From NCBI GenBank assembly GCA_951394045.1, contig OX595986.1, positions 930,001 to 994,000 on the forward strand: a stretch of DNA of 64,000 bases. Reading direction: 5' to 3'. Within the stretch, counting starts at the first letter, position 1. The number at the start of each line of letters is the position of its first letter. The notes beneath the pieces are model-generated. The model ran no database searches. It was not told where the DNA came from and saw only the letters and a program-made list of their open reading frames with translations. Both the position numbers and the translations under genes were made by a program. Below, one piece after another: positions 17,028 to 27,152 of this stretch. This DNA comes from Nitzschia sp. DOCU1 (lineage: Eukaryota > Bacillariophyta > Bacillariophyceae > Bacillariales > Bacillariaceae).

Positions 17028-19880
17028 TCAAGCGTCCACAAACACTTCTTGGGTTCTCAATTCTTCTGACGACGGACATGCATGAACGTCCGTTGCGTGC
17101 TTTGCTTCAGAACGCGTGCCGCCCGAGCTGTTTGTTGTTGCATCTTTGAGCGGGACCTCAAAGGTTTGTGATGAGACGTTGCTTTCTACATTCTTCCCGG
17201 ATGCTTCCCTTGATGTTGCGAGGTTTTGGTGCGGGGGTGTTGCAGTCGACGGTCTGTCGTAGTCAGCAAGGTCATGAAGTTGAAGTCTGTCGTGAGATGG
17301 CCAGAGCTGCCTTGAACCAGAGATGTAGATCCTGGAATTATTTCTCCGGTCGGTTTCTTTCGCCGTGAACTTGGGAACAAAGTAGATAACGACCGTGCAT
17401 ATAACATCCGTGCTGATTAGCAAACTCCGGTAAAGGATAAGATTTGGATTCGGTGTAGATCTCTGGAGAATATAGGTGATTGTTCTCATCACCAAGAACA
17501 AAACGTGGGAATAGATCATCATTGCAAGCGTTCTTGTGTCTGTAATATCTTCACGGAAGTTGCGGTTTTGAAATGCCAAGACCGCCGCAGCAAACAAGAG
17601 GAAAAGCTGCCAGGCGAAGCTGGCCATCCACCACCCATCGGATTCTGATCTGCAGAGGTGCTCTTCTGTGACTATAGTTTCATCCATTGAAGTCAATGAG
17701 CCAGACAAGGCGTAGATACTTTCCTGCTGCGGAGGATCAACAATAGTCCAGATAACCAAATTGACAACCACCAAAAAAGCAATGAAGGCTACTGCCCGAA
17801 ATAGAACGACAGTCTTCATGTGTACTCTTCTCATCCTCGTGCCCGCTGACATGACACGATTCAGTGCTACTGATTTCACCAACAAGGGTACCAGCTCGAA
17901 AGAATAGCCAAGATCGACTAGCCATACCGTCGCCACACAACGTGCATTAGTTGGCGGGAAGGAGCCTACGAACGCCCCCAGAGAAACCAGGACCAGGCCA
18001 GCCAAAAGAATCCATAGAAATTCAATCTGTGCAAGCTTGATCGAGCTCTTCCCCCTATAGATATGAGTAGCAGCGCTCACGCAGAGGGAACAGGCAAGAG
18101 CTAACGCTCCCAATGCAGTTGCAACGATGGAGACAGTATTCATGTCTTCATCCTGCTCCACTATTCTGGGATATGAGCGTGGAACAAAGGATTTCAGGTA
18201 CTCGATGTTGTCGACTACCCAATCGCATGTCGCCCCACGTAGCCCAAAGTGAGGCTCACGGCCATAATCATGGATCCACCTATCAAACACTGCACCAATC
18301 TGAATGTTGTCAATCTTAAATGCCCTGATTGCTTCATACGCGGGACTTTGGAGAGCAACTGATATAGTATCACCACTGGTAATATCTTTGAGTGCAGATA
18401 TTACGACCCTTTGCAGCGCCTCGACGGGTTCGTCACAGGTGCCAGCGCTATCACCCATTCTCTCTTCGAAAGTCGCTTCTTCCGCACATCGCAAAGGATC
18501 TGGGCGCCGAGCTGCGAGGCACGTTTCCGAGGGCTCCGCAAGGGTGATCCGTTGAAACGCATAATCTGTATCAACAAATTCCTGATAAAAAGCCTCGGGC
18601 TTCATGTAAAGCATCATCACGTGACTCCTCGTGGCGTTAGCTGGAGCAACGGAAAAGAATAAGACATTGAGATCTCAGACAGCAAGGGAAATCGTACATG
18701 CACTACTTGACCTACCTGCTCTCCAAATCTCCTTCATTTGAGAATACGCATAGCCTTTGGGAAATCCGTCCGAGCCGTCACTCTCCATTGGAATATTTAG
18801 ATGGTAGGCGATTGGCTGGAAGTACGACGACCACCCACAAGGAAAATCAATGAAGCTTCCAGTGCAGTTTGGAATGGCAGTGCAATTGTTCTTCTCGGTG
18901 GCCATGAAGTAGCCTTGAAACATTCCCGGCACGAAAAACTTCCAATAGTCCTGCTGTTCGGGGTAAGCAACGGCCGTTTCATCTGAAACTGTGCAATTCG
19001 AAGGCGATATCCAATCGCAGTACTGAACCCAAGTTATTGGCCGCTTGAACATGCTCGCAAGTTTCTCCCTGTTCTCTTCACCCACGAGGCCGCTATAGTG
19101 AAACAGTGTCGGTTCTGTGAGTGCGGTATGTAAGGGAATATACCACCCTTCGTGACCTAACTCCCCCATCGCCTGAGTTGGCTCGAGAATTCCTTCGTTG
19201 ATAAGCTCCGGGGCCCATTGATTGGAACCCCACGCCTCTGAAATGACATGGGCACATGGCTGGTACTTATCCGGATTGGTAGTAAGTGGAACACAGTCTT
19301 TATGTGCTTGCCCCAGCCGCATTGCGTCAAGATTATTGGCCCAGCCCATCAAGTCTAGTCTCGCGTTCTGGCCGTACAAGTTGGTCAAAGTCGAACCCGA
19401 GAAATCACTTGTTTCAATGGAAACTGGCACATCCAGCAACTCCGACAGTAGAATCTGCATCATCCACGTGACAACAATGGCAGATTCCCAGTTTTGACTT
19501 TGGATTCTTATTTCAGTGTAATCCAGAGGGGATTCACGGCACAATCCTTGTTCAATTGCTCCCTGAGGATCTTGGGAGTTGCATACGCGCTTTCGAGCCC
19601 ATTCCTCCCCGACGAGTCTGTTGACGAGACACCCTCCGGCCGCAAACGGGTTAGAGCAGGAGCCAATCCCATCGACATCGACCAGGCACGCCGACGTTTC
19701 TCCAAACTTTGCCTTGCAGTCACTATCGGACAAACAACCCAAAGAAAAGTCCAGCCCTGTCGCACCAGTAATTTCCAGAAAAAGTGCTGTCATCACTACT
19801 AAAAGCATCGCCGAAAGATGGCATCCATTCAAAGACAAAGCCATACGCCGTCCCCTTTGTTTCATTGTATTGATACTCAT
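17028..19880 (-). CDS. Class C GPCR-like receptor with periplasmic-binding-protein ectodomain, copy 2 (two exons)
   Basis: Tandem paralogue of the gene at 13211-16075. Exons 19880-18716 and 18640-17028 join across a 75-nt intron (18641-18715) to give 925 residues with the same parts. These are a signal peptide, a Cys-rich stretch, an OpuAC-type binding domain, seven membrane helices of GABA-B/class C type and a Ser/Thr-rich tail. Exon 1 differs from copy 1 by only about five residues and one 1-residue indel. Exon 2 is clearly more diverged, with changes in membrane helices 3-5 and the tail. Key 7TM landmarks are kept, including Tyr-Phe-Val-Pro-Lys-Phe-Thr-Ala-Lys-Glu. Both copies keep an open frame and identical splice-site positions, so both are probably functional. 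Confidence 0.75.
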
Positions 19881-20524
19881 GAGGGATGAAGCAAACAATC
19901 AACTGTAAAAATAGGTGCTCACTTGAAGCAGCCGGTAGCAAGTCAAATACATTCTGTGTTTTTTTGGTGCTCTGGCATTCCGTGATTCCGGGACATCCAC
20001 AGCATCAGCCACAAAAGCTTTTGGTTTGTGTGATAGCCAGAGCACGCGCTACATATTAATACCAAGATGACGGCGACCTGATGGGCGTTACCAGACATGG
20101 ATTCGGATTCGGGTCGTTCGTGGGGAAGAAGAGTACTCCCCGAAAAATGTAGTCGGTCGAGTCACTTCTCCTCACTCTATCTAGATATAGCTGATCATAG
20201 ATCTCGTCATTTCGTCAGACAGCAATATATGGTAGAGCAGCGTGAGTTGTACCAGGGGTAGAGATCAAAGTGGGATCGGAACTGTGTATGCCCCTGGTAT
20301 CTCTTGCTCTGCTTGTACCTTGTGTATGGTGGCAACTACGCCTGGTGACGAGTCGTTTTGGTTTTTCATTGGTGTTGCACCAGCAGAGCGGTCTACGTCA
20401 ACGACCTCATACTATTTCCACATTTGGAACTGTTGTAATCGAGTCCATCTAAACTATAGCAAGCGTATTGATAAGTGCTTCTACTGAAATAATAGCTGTG
20501 AGTGTGGCGTTTGTGGACGCTAAG
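19881..20524. other. Upstream region of receptor copy 2
   Basis: About 640 bases. The first 40 or so bases match the 5' flank of copy 1, then similarity drops to patches. No gene, RNA or repeat recognised beyond that. Confidence 0.5.
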
Positions 20525-21796
20525 CTAAAATACTCCCGTCAAAAATTCCCAGAATTCAACATCCACAATCTCAAACGTTTCTTGATCGCAGAGAGGGGCG
20601 TTGTCAAAGGTATCACAAGGTCCCGTCGACCCAGACTGAAAATCTTCTTGTACACAAAGACCAAAGGCACCATCCGAACCACCCCCACCAAACGCTAGCA
20701 TTTTGCTAGACGTGTCGCAGAGCTGGATATATCTATTCTTCCCGGTCCAATGATAGACATTCAACAGATTATTCTTGGGGCTTTTGAGACCCTCGTGAGT
20801 CTTTTCGGGATCTTTAACAGAAAACAGACAAGCTTGAGCACTTCCATAAAAGCGTGCATTGCCTAGCTCTTGCGGCCCCCAGGGAGAATCAGCGTATCCA
20901 CCAAAGACAGCACCTCGTGTGGTTCGCACCACCATTAACGTTCGTGCCACTTCCGAAATGATTCGCAAACAGCCATCAAAAGAATCACCATCCCGACTCA
21001 AACTATATAGGCGCCGCCATTGACAATAGGCTATCGTTCGCGGCAGAACATATTTAGCAATATGATGCATTTGCTCGGGAGTCAAAATATAGGCTGGTGC
21101 TTTGAAATCGGCCTTGTTTGGTGAATCGTCCACACTATCGTTCGATTCCGCTTTCAAAAGACGAGGTTCTGGATGGATTCTTACTTTTGGGACGAGAAAT
21201 TCGTCTTCATCGTCGTCTTCAAAGTCAAAGTCGAGTTCGGCCGTCATTCCTTCCCCACTTTTGGATAAATGCTGCGTCCCTACTCTGAATTCGTCATCGG
21301 CATGATCGTCTCCCATGTTGTAACCCGAGTTGTGTGCGCAATGCCCGCTTGTGGTGGTTATCGATAGTCCGTGATGTGGATTTAACCGTTCCGCTTCCGC
21401 GATCTTTCTCAATTGCTCTTCTGCTTGCTGTTGCAAAAGTAAACGGCGTCTGCGTTCTCGACTCTTCTGAACCCAAGCTAGCGGAGCCGTAAGAAGACTT
21501 GCACTACTATTCTCGTCCGATTCTAATACCGGTTGAGACGGAGCATGGTGTTGGTCATGGCGTCTTTGTGGTGCGTTGTGGTTGGAGTCTGTGGATGCGC
21601 CGCTGCTGCTGTCATGAGAATAATTCGTGGAGTGGTGGGCAGGTCGTTTCGAGTTCACACCTTTGCTGGGTTTAGAACCGCTGTTCGTAGAAGAAAGAGA
21701 CCCCTGAGAGGATTCATCTGATCGATGCATCACCATCGGTTCTGGGACATGCATGACAGCAGCTGGATCGTTGATCGACTGATCTTGATGTGGCAT
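20525..21796 (-). CDS. TLDc-domain protein
   Basis: A 423-residue intronless protein. Residues 1-190 are low-complexity, Ser/His/Gln-rich, with a basic coiled segment (Arg-Glu-Arg-Arg-Arg-Arg-Leu-Leu-Leu) and an acidic run. Residues 215-423 fit a TLDc domain: Trp-Arg-Arg-Leu-Tyr-Ser-Leu-Ser-Arg-Asp-Gly-Asp-Ser-Phe, then Val-Phe-Gly-Gly-Tyr-Ala. The C-terminal Phe-Gly-Gly-Gly-Gly-Ser-Asp-Gly-Ala-Phe-Gly-Leu-Cys-Val is followed by Cys-Asp-Thr-Phe-Asp-Asn-Ala-Pro-Leu and a final Phe-Glu-Ile-Val-Asp-Val-Glu-Phe-Trp. Animal TLDc proteins protect against oxidative stress and bind the V-ATPase; that role is not shown here. The domain call is strong, the cellular role open. Confidence 0.85.
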   Translation of the reverse strand: MPHQDQSINDPAAVMHVPEPMVMHRSDESSQGSLSSTNSGSKPSKGVNSKRPAHHSTNYSHDSSSGASTDSNHNAPQRRHDQHHAPSQPVLESDENSSASLLTAPLAWVQKSRERRRRLLLQQQAEEQLRKIAEAERLNPHHGLSITTTSGHCAHNSGYNMGDDHADDEFRVGTQHLSKSGEGMTAELDFDFEDDDEDEFLVPKVRIHPEPRLLKAESNDSVDDSPNKADFKAPAYILTPEQMHHIAKYVLPRTIAYCQWRRLYSLSRDGDSFDGCLRIISEVARTLMVVRTTRGAVFGGYADSPWGPQELGNARFYGSAQACLFSVKDPEKTHEGLKSPKNNLLNVYHWTGKNRYIQLCDTSSKMLAFGGGGSDGAFGLCVQEDFQSGSTGPCDTFDNAPLCDQETFEIVDVEFWEFLTGVF

Positions 21797-22431
21797 TGGC
21801 GACTATTCTAGCCAAAATTACGGGGACACGCGTTGGACCCACACAATGAATTCTCGGTGGTTTTGGTAGATTTTCGTGCCGATTCTTCTTCCAACAGGTC
21901 CAGGATAACACTAGCAATCTATTGTCTATTCATGCAAGTTGAAACGTCGACCTTTCGATAGCAGCAATAGTGGCGGGTTTGATGATGATTGATGATGACA
22001 CTACTCACGACATCCGCTTCTCAATAGCCACATGCTCGTCAGCGCACTGGTTGTCGTTACGCGTCAGTCGTGCTCTGGCGAGCGCGCCGGCAGAGGCGGG
22101 CAGGCGACAAGGTCAAAGGAGGGGGTAAAGGAGAAGGATACCGACCGTCCGTCCTTCGTTACGCGGGTTAGAGTTTTTGGCCAGCGCGATCGAGATAGAG
22201 TGCCATGCCAATAAGCCCAAAGGACTCAATTAACTTTTTCAGTCACGGCACTATTATGTGAACCTCTCCTTTCGACCCTACTTGCTACAGTCAAAGCTAG
22301 CTGGTAGAGAGGAAAACCAGCGAGAAACTACACGTACTAGTAGAGACGAAGCGATTTATCGCCGATATGCTCAGGATTTTCCCACGCAACTTCCTGTCTG
22401 CAAAACATTCCAAAGTCTTTCGTACTCTTAG
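21797..22431. other. Intergenic, upstream of the TLDc gene
   Basis: About 630 bases. The promoter of the TLDc gene is expected in the left part. No coding signal, repeat or RNA gene is recognised. Confidence 0.5.
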
Positions 22432-22662
22432 TCAAGGAGAGCCATTCACCAGTTTGTCAAATGCACGCCCTTCCTTGCCCATGCCATAAAACGATGCATT
22501 GGGAGTCGTATGATATTTCTGCGATATCATCCACGAAATGGCGCCTGAATCAAAGGACTCAACAGTACATTTGCGAGTAAAACAGATCAAAGATCTCTTA
22601 CACTCGTCGTCATCATATGGACACCACAAAGCTAGATGATGACATGGGAGGCTGACCATCAA
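22432..22662 (-). CDS. Small uncharacterised ORF downstream of a trypsin gene
   Basis: From an ATG at 22662 the frame gives 76 residues. A hydrophobic start (Met-Val-Ser-Leu-Pro-Cys) is followed by Cys-Pro-Tyr-Asp-Asp-Asp-Glu-Cys, Leu-Ile-Cys and Lys-Cys. Four Cys in 30 residues hint at a small secreted or extracellular segment. It follows the trypsin gene on the same strand, so it could instead be a downstream exon, but I found no splice pair that keeps both frames. I do not recognise it and doubt that it is a separate gene. Confidence 0.2.
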   Translation of the reverse strand: MMVSLPCHHLALWCPYDDDECKRSLICFTRKCTVESFDSGAISWMISQKYHTTPNASFYGMGKEGRAFDKLVNGSP

Positions 22663-22744
22663 GATTACCAGAGCCAACCTGAACAAATGAAGTCCCCACT
22701 AATCGATAGATTGTGACAGCGACTGGTGGAACAGACATGACGAG

Positions 22745-25180
22745 TCAAAAGTATCGCGGGGAGTGTGAGAGAAATGTTTTTTTTTGACAGCAAAGTGCCA
22801 ATAAAACCGTACCTTGACCTTCTCCGGACTGGTTTGCAAACTTGATTTTAGAATCTCCACTATTCAAAATGACATAGTGATTGATGGTCCCTGTTTTTTT
22901 ATAGAAACCTCTACTGAATTCTGCTTCAAGCTTTCCGGAGGGGCCCTTTATCCAAAGACTCACATCCTCGGGCGTGGCCTGGATCGAAACCTCCACTCGG
23001 ATGAGAACACTTTCGAGTGGTTGTTGATCCATCCCGTCCAGCGTCGGTACAGGGCTTCGCGAATCTAATTGCGTGTCAGCGGGTGTCCTCGATGGAGAAG
23101 AGCTGGGAGGGAACGACTGGCTGGGCGAAAAACTGATTGTTGGACTGCCTGTGGGCAATGAAGGTTCGTTTGAGTCCTTCGATGGGTAGATCGAAGCGAA
23201 GTACGTATTACTGACAGGAACGCCGCTGCTTGGTTGGCTGGAAGAAGGTAGTGGAAAAGTAGTAGAACTGCTGGGAGGTTGGCTTGAAGCCGTAATCGTA
23301 GGTATTGTCGAAATATTAGATGTAGGAAGTGAACTTGGCGTTGGAATGGGACTTCTCGGTCCGGTAGAAGGAGCGCTGCTTTGATCCAAGCTCGGAGGTT
23401 TAGATGGTTGCAACGCTGGCGAAATCGACACGGGAGTAGATGATTGAGGCTGTTCTGTGGCTGTTGTTCGAGCTGTGGGTTTCGCTGTGGGTAGGTTTGT
23501 TGCCGTTGGGGCAGGAGTAGGGCTTGGTCTGCGGGATGGCGATTTCGTTGGCCTTGGTGTCGGGCTCTTTGTTGAGTCGTTAGTCGGAGCTAACGTCGGG
23601 AAGGGTGTACCCGATGCCGACGGGGTCTGTGTAGGAGATGGATCACCGACTCTGAACTGAATGCTCGTGCCGTAACCAATGTCGCCTCCACCACTGAGGA
23701 GTAGTTCGTCCCCTTCAAAGTAAAGCTCATAACGTCCCTCTACCATATGGGCAGCAAGCTGTAAGGATCTAATTGGATGCGTCCAGCAATCTCCATTCCT
23801 AGATTTGAACTCACCGCCGTCAAACCCATCGCCAAATTCATCTTTGATCTCAAAAACATAGACCCCATCATTGATATCGATGAAAGTTGAAACCAAAATC
23901 TGCTCTTCGTTGACCCTGCTTGATGTCTGAACAATGTCTCCAGAAATCGTTGCAATCGACCAACTGGTATCCGTGGGATTCGAATCATAGTAAATGTCCA
24001 GACGGAGAAAATTCTGACGTATTTGGCCCCCTGAGCAACTGTTGGGCGGATCCTCAGAGAGCCGGCAGATTTGATTCTCTATCCAATCAGCAGCACCACT
24101 TATTCTCGAATATACAGCTGGAACACCTGGCCTTGCACATCCAATTCCCTGGGGACGGAGTTATCGTAGTGAGGCGAAAGGACGATTTGAAGTCTAACAC
24201 ACACTGTGATAGTAGCCCATCAAGACTCACCCACGACACGATGCCGACTTGCCTTCCGTTGCCGTCCAGAATTGGCCCTCCAGAATCCCCCACGCAGCTG
24301 AAGAAAGCGAGTTAATACAAAGCTCGACAAGGAAAGCCACTCCCGATCCCTGTTCAACTCACGCATCTACACCTTGCCCCTCGGCACAAAACATGACATT
24401 GTCTATAACTTCATTTTCTGTTGCCAAAATTTCGGCACAGATAGTTGGGTCCACATAATTGACTTGGCCTTCAAGCAACGTATCCGAATTTGTCCCGCCC
24501 TCTTCTGTCAAGCCAAATCCTATAACAGTCAATGTATCTCCGGCGCTCGGGGACGAAGAACTCAGCCTCACGGTTTCCTTTTCCATCTGGCATGCATTGA
24601 GATGGTTGGGTGAATACCGTGTCACACAAAAAAATCGACGGACGAGACTGCCTCTCAGGAAACCCTACTTACCCAACCATTTAACTTCAGGACGACGAAA
24701 TCATATGAAAATGTCGCCTGTTCAAAGTCTGGATGTTCCACCGTTTGCACCACAGTCGTTGCGATTGAGTCATCATCCACTGCGTCTCGTTTCGTTGATC
24801 CTACATGGGCCACATCTCCGCCCGAGCTGCCGAACATTATTGACATTGCGTTTAGCATTTCCGTTGCGTCCAGCTGCCAAACAAGAGACTCAACCTGCAG
24901 ACAGAGAACTTACCACTTTAGCCCAAAGGTTAGACCAACATTCATAACCCTCTCCAACAAATCCCATTGGCTTCATTCCACTTACATGGGCCGCTCCCAG
25001 AGCGATATCTGGGTGAATTAAAGTCGCCCCACACCCACCCCATCGAATGAAGTAAGGATACTCGTCATTTCCAGCGGGTGAGCCCCCAACGATTCTAGGC
25101 GTGACTTTATTTCCTCCTTGAACAAGAACCAGTGCGCCGAACAGCCGGAGGCAGAAAAACATCGCAGCGCCTAGTTTCAT
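22745..25180 (-). CDS. Secreted trypsin-like serine protease with stalk and C-terminal domain (five or more exons)
   Basis: Splice sites give exons 25180-24986, 24894-24673, 24586-24363, 24297-24231 and 24148-22745, all in frame, for about 703 residues. A signal peptide is followed by the activation site Arg-Ile-Val-Gly-Gly. The triad is visible: His in Gly-Ala-Ala-His, Asp in Ser-Tyr-Asp-Phe, Ser in Asp-Ala-Cys-Val-Gly-Asp-Ser-Gly-Gly-Pro. The Asp of that Asp-Ala-Cys predicts cleavage after Arg/Lys. After the protease comes a stramenopile-type secreted module (Asp-Ser-Asn-Pro-Thr-Asp-Thr-Ser-Trp .. Asp-Glu-Phe-Gly-Asp-Gly). A 170-residue Pro/Ser/Thr stalk and a small C-terminal domain follow. 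A last intron (22679-22812) ending the protein at 22665 with Gly-Trp-Leu-Trp is an equally good model. The Cys after the catalytic His appears to be missing. Confidence 0.75.
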
Positions 25181-25958
25181 CGCGTAGGTATCTCTATTCG
25201 TCACAACAAATCGTCTCGACAGCTGATGTATGTACAACTTATTTCATGATCGAACCCAAACAATCAAACAACATTACAGACTGCGTTGTCCGCCTCTGCG
25301 AAGCTCGAACTGTCAAAGAACTACCAGTAATCCTTTGATCTCCGAAGTGCTTCAGCGGCATCAAAATTGCCCTTCGTTCATTCCACCTTCTTGCAGTGAA
25401 CGCGGACGTGTTTGCACGCACCGATCTTATACACCGATCGAGAAATTTCCCGCAAAGGTTTGGCGGGAATAACATTACAACAGCCTACGTTGACACGGCT
25501 GTTCACAACTTATCAATAATCCTCAAGCTTGAATAAAACTCTTTATATGACGGAATTACTTAGGGCAAAAAACACGTGCCTACAAATACTTTGACCAAAA
25601 GGACTGTTCCGATTCCTTCTATTTGTCGACGAAAGATCACAGCGCAGGATATTCTCGGCCGATCATTTATATTGATTGTATTACATCTTTTCGTTTTGAT
25701 CAATATTAATAGAGGCATTTTCAATAGACAATAGTACGATATAAGGATTTCAGTCTGGTCTTCAGCCGCTTAACGATACGATGTAACGCCACACGTGTGC
25801 CGCCGAAGATGAGAGACCATCATTGAACGAATCATCATCAACATCATGATCACGCTATCATTTCTGTGACGTCTCCACACTCATCCTCGAATCGCAAGAG
25901 GGAAATCGACCCATACATATCGATCGCCATTGCAACCAGGAAACTTGTCGTGAACATC
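25181..25958. other. Divergent promoter region between trypsin and DUF1499 genes
   Basis: About 780 bases between divergent genes, AT-richer around 25500-25760. The DUF1499 frame is open through the last 90 bases, which I treat as 5' untranslated. No repeat or RNA gene recognised. Confidence 0.5.
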
Positions 25959-26660
25959 ATGGTATATCCAGTACAAAATGTGGCTGCTTTGCTTCTGTGC
26001 ATGCTTCCGGAAGTCAGGGCATGGTCGTCCCTGCAGAACTCTTGCGGCATCCCGCTGAATCGACGAACTTTCGTCATGTCGGGCGTTGTGTCGGTTACAG
26101 TCGGCGTATCCAAAGCTGCTACTGCGTTTGACAACAAGTTGGAAGGTGCCTACATGGATCGAACACCACTTGTGGGGAAACAGCCTGATAATCTGGGAAT
26201 CAAGACGCGCAACTCCCCTTCTGTCGGTGACTACGTTGGGCTTGCCCCTTGTGACGGTCGACCAAATTGCTGGTGTTCGAGTACTCCTTTCCAAGACAAC
26301 CGTGCTCGATACATTGATCCATGGGACCCTAAGGGTGGCAATATTCAGGATCTGAAGCGTGTTGTGGATACATACGAAGTTGGTCAACAGGGCATTGATG
26401 GGGGCGGCTTTCAAGTCGTCGAGTATTCCGAAGAAAAGCAGTACTTGTACGTGCAATTCCAAAGCTACAAGTATGGCTACATCGACGATGTAGAGTTCTG
26501 GTTCAACCCCTCCAAGCAAAAATTTGATGTTAGAAGTGCTAGTCGACTTGGACAATCCGATCTCGGCGTCAACGCTAAACGACTGGAATATATCGGGGGA
26601 CGACTTGAGAGCGAATTCGGATGGAAACTCCAGCGTCGGAAGACCGGATCTTTGGTGTAG
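25959..26660 (+). CDS. DUF1499 protein, predicted plastid thylakoid-lumen protein
   Basis: From the ATG at 25959 the protein has 233 residues. The first 25 form a signal peptide ending in Arg-Ala-Trp-Ser-Ser, an ASAFAP-like plastid motif with Trp at the cleavage site. About 15 residues further on, Arg-Arg-Thr-Phe-Val and a hydrophobic stretch ending Ala-Thr-Ala-Phe look like a Tat-type lumen signal. The mature part is a DUF1499 domain with Arg-Pro-Asn-Cys-Trp-Cys-Ser-Ser, Tyr-Ile-Asp-Pro-Trp, Tyr-Leu-Tyr-Val-Gln-Phe and Val-Glu-Phe-Trp-Phe. The last block, Ser-Ala-Ser-Arg-Leu-Gly-Gln-Ser-Asp-Leu-Gly-Val-Asn, is the family's strongest signature. The biochemical function of the family is unknown. 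An upstream in-frame Met at 25866 lacks a targeting peptide. Confidence 0.8.
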   Translation: MVYPVQNVAALLLCMLPEVRAWSSLQNSCGIPLNRRTFVMSGVVSVTVGVSKAATAFDNKLEGAYMDRTPLVGKQPDNLGIKTRNSPSVGDYVGLAPCDGRPNCWCSSTPFQDNRARYIDPWDPKGGNIQDLKRVVDTYEVGQQGIDGGGFQVVEYSEEKQYLYVQFQSYKYGYIDDVEFWFNPSKQKFDVRSASRLGQSDLGVNAKRLEYIGGRLESEFGWKLQRRKTGSLV

Positions 26661-27152
26661 ACAGGGGTACGTGTATCGAAGAACTGGACGTTTGACATCT
26701 TGACCAAGCTCGTTACTTATGACTGGTCAAGGATTCGTTCATATTTGGATCGCGCCTTGACTTTGGTGGCATTACTGATGTGCGTCGATTGTCGTCTTCC
26801 CTCGCTGGTGCGACCCATTTGATGGAATGCCTCCGTGAAGGCCATGGAGACGTCGCAAAGTAGACAATATCAGGTGACAGGTATCGGTGCCATATGCTGT
26901 TTACCCAGGAAATTTATTTGGAACTTTTGCATACGTTGGTTTGTTGACTAAGGAGATAGCTAGGGTCGATGATGAATGTGTTTGTTCAATGTTTCACCCA
27001 AGATTCAACACCACCACTCGCAGGCAGCATGAGTCGCATAAAAATTGGTCTACATATATTTATTCAAAAGGCAGCAAAGTCCAAGCAAATGCTTCGCTTG
27101 GTCGCATGTCGGATCGAGCAGCGTCCACTCCCACACGCACAGAATATACTGT
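26661..27152. other. Intergenic between convergent genes
   Basis: About 490 bases between the 3' ends of the DUF1499 and SWEET genes. Nothing beyond 3' flanks is recognised. Confidence 0.5.
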
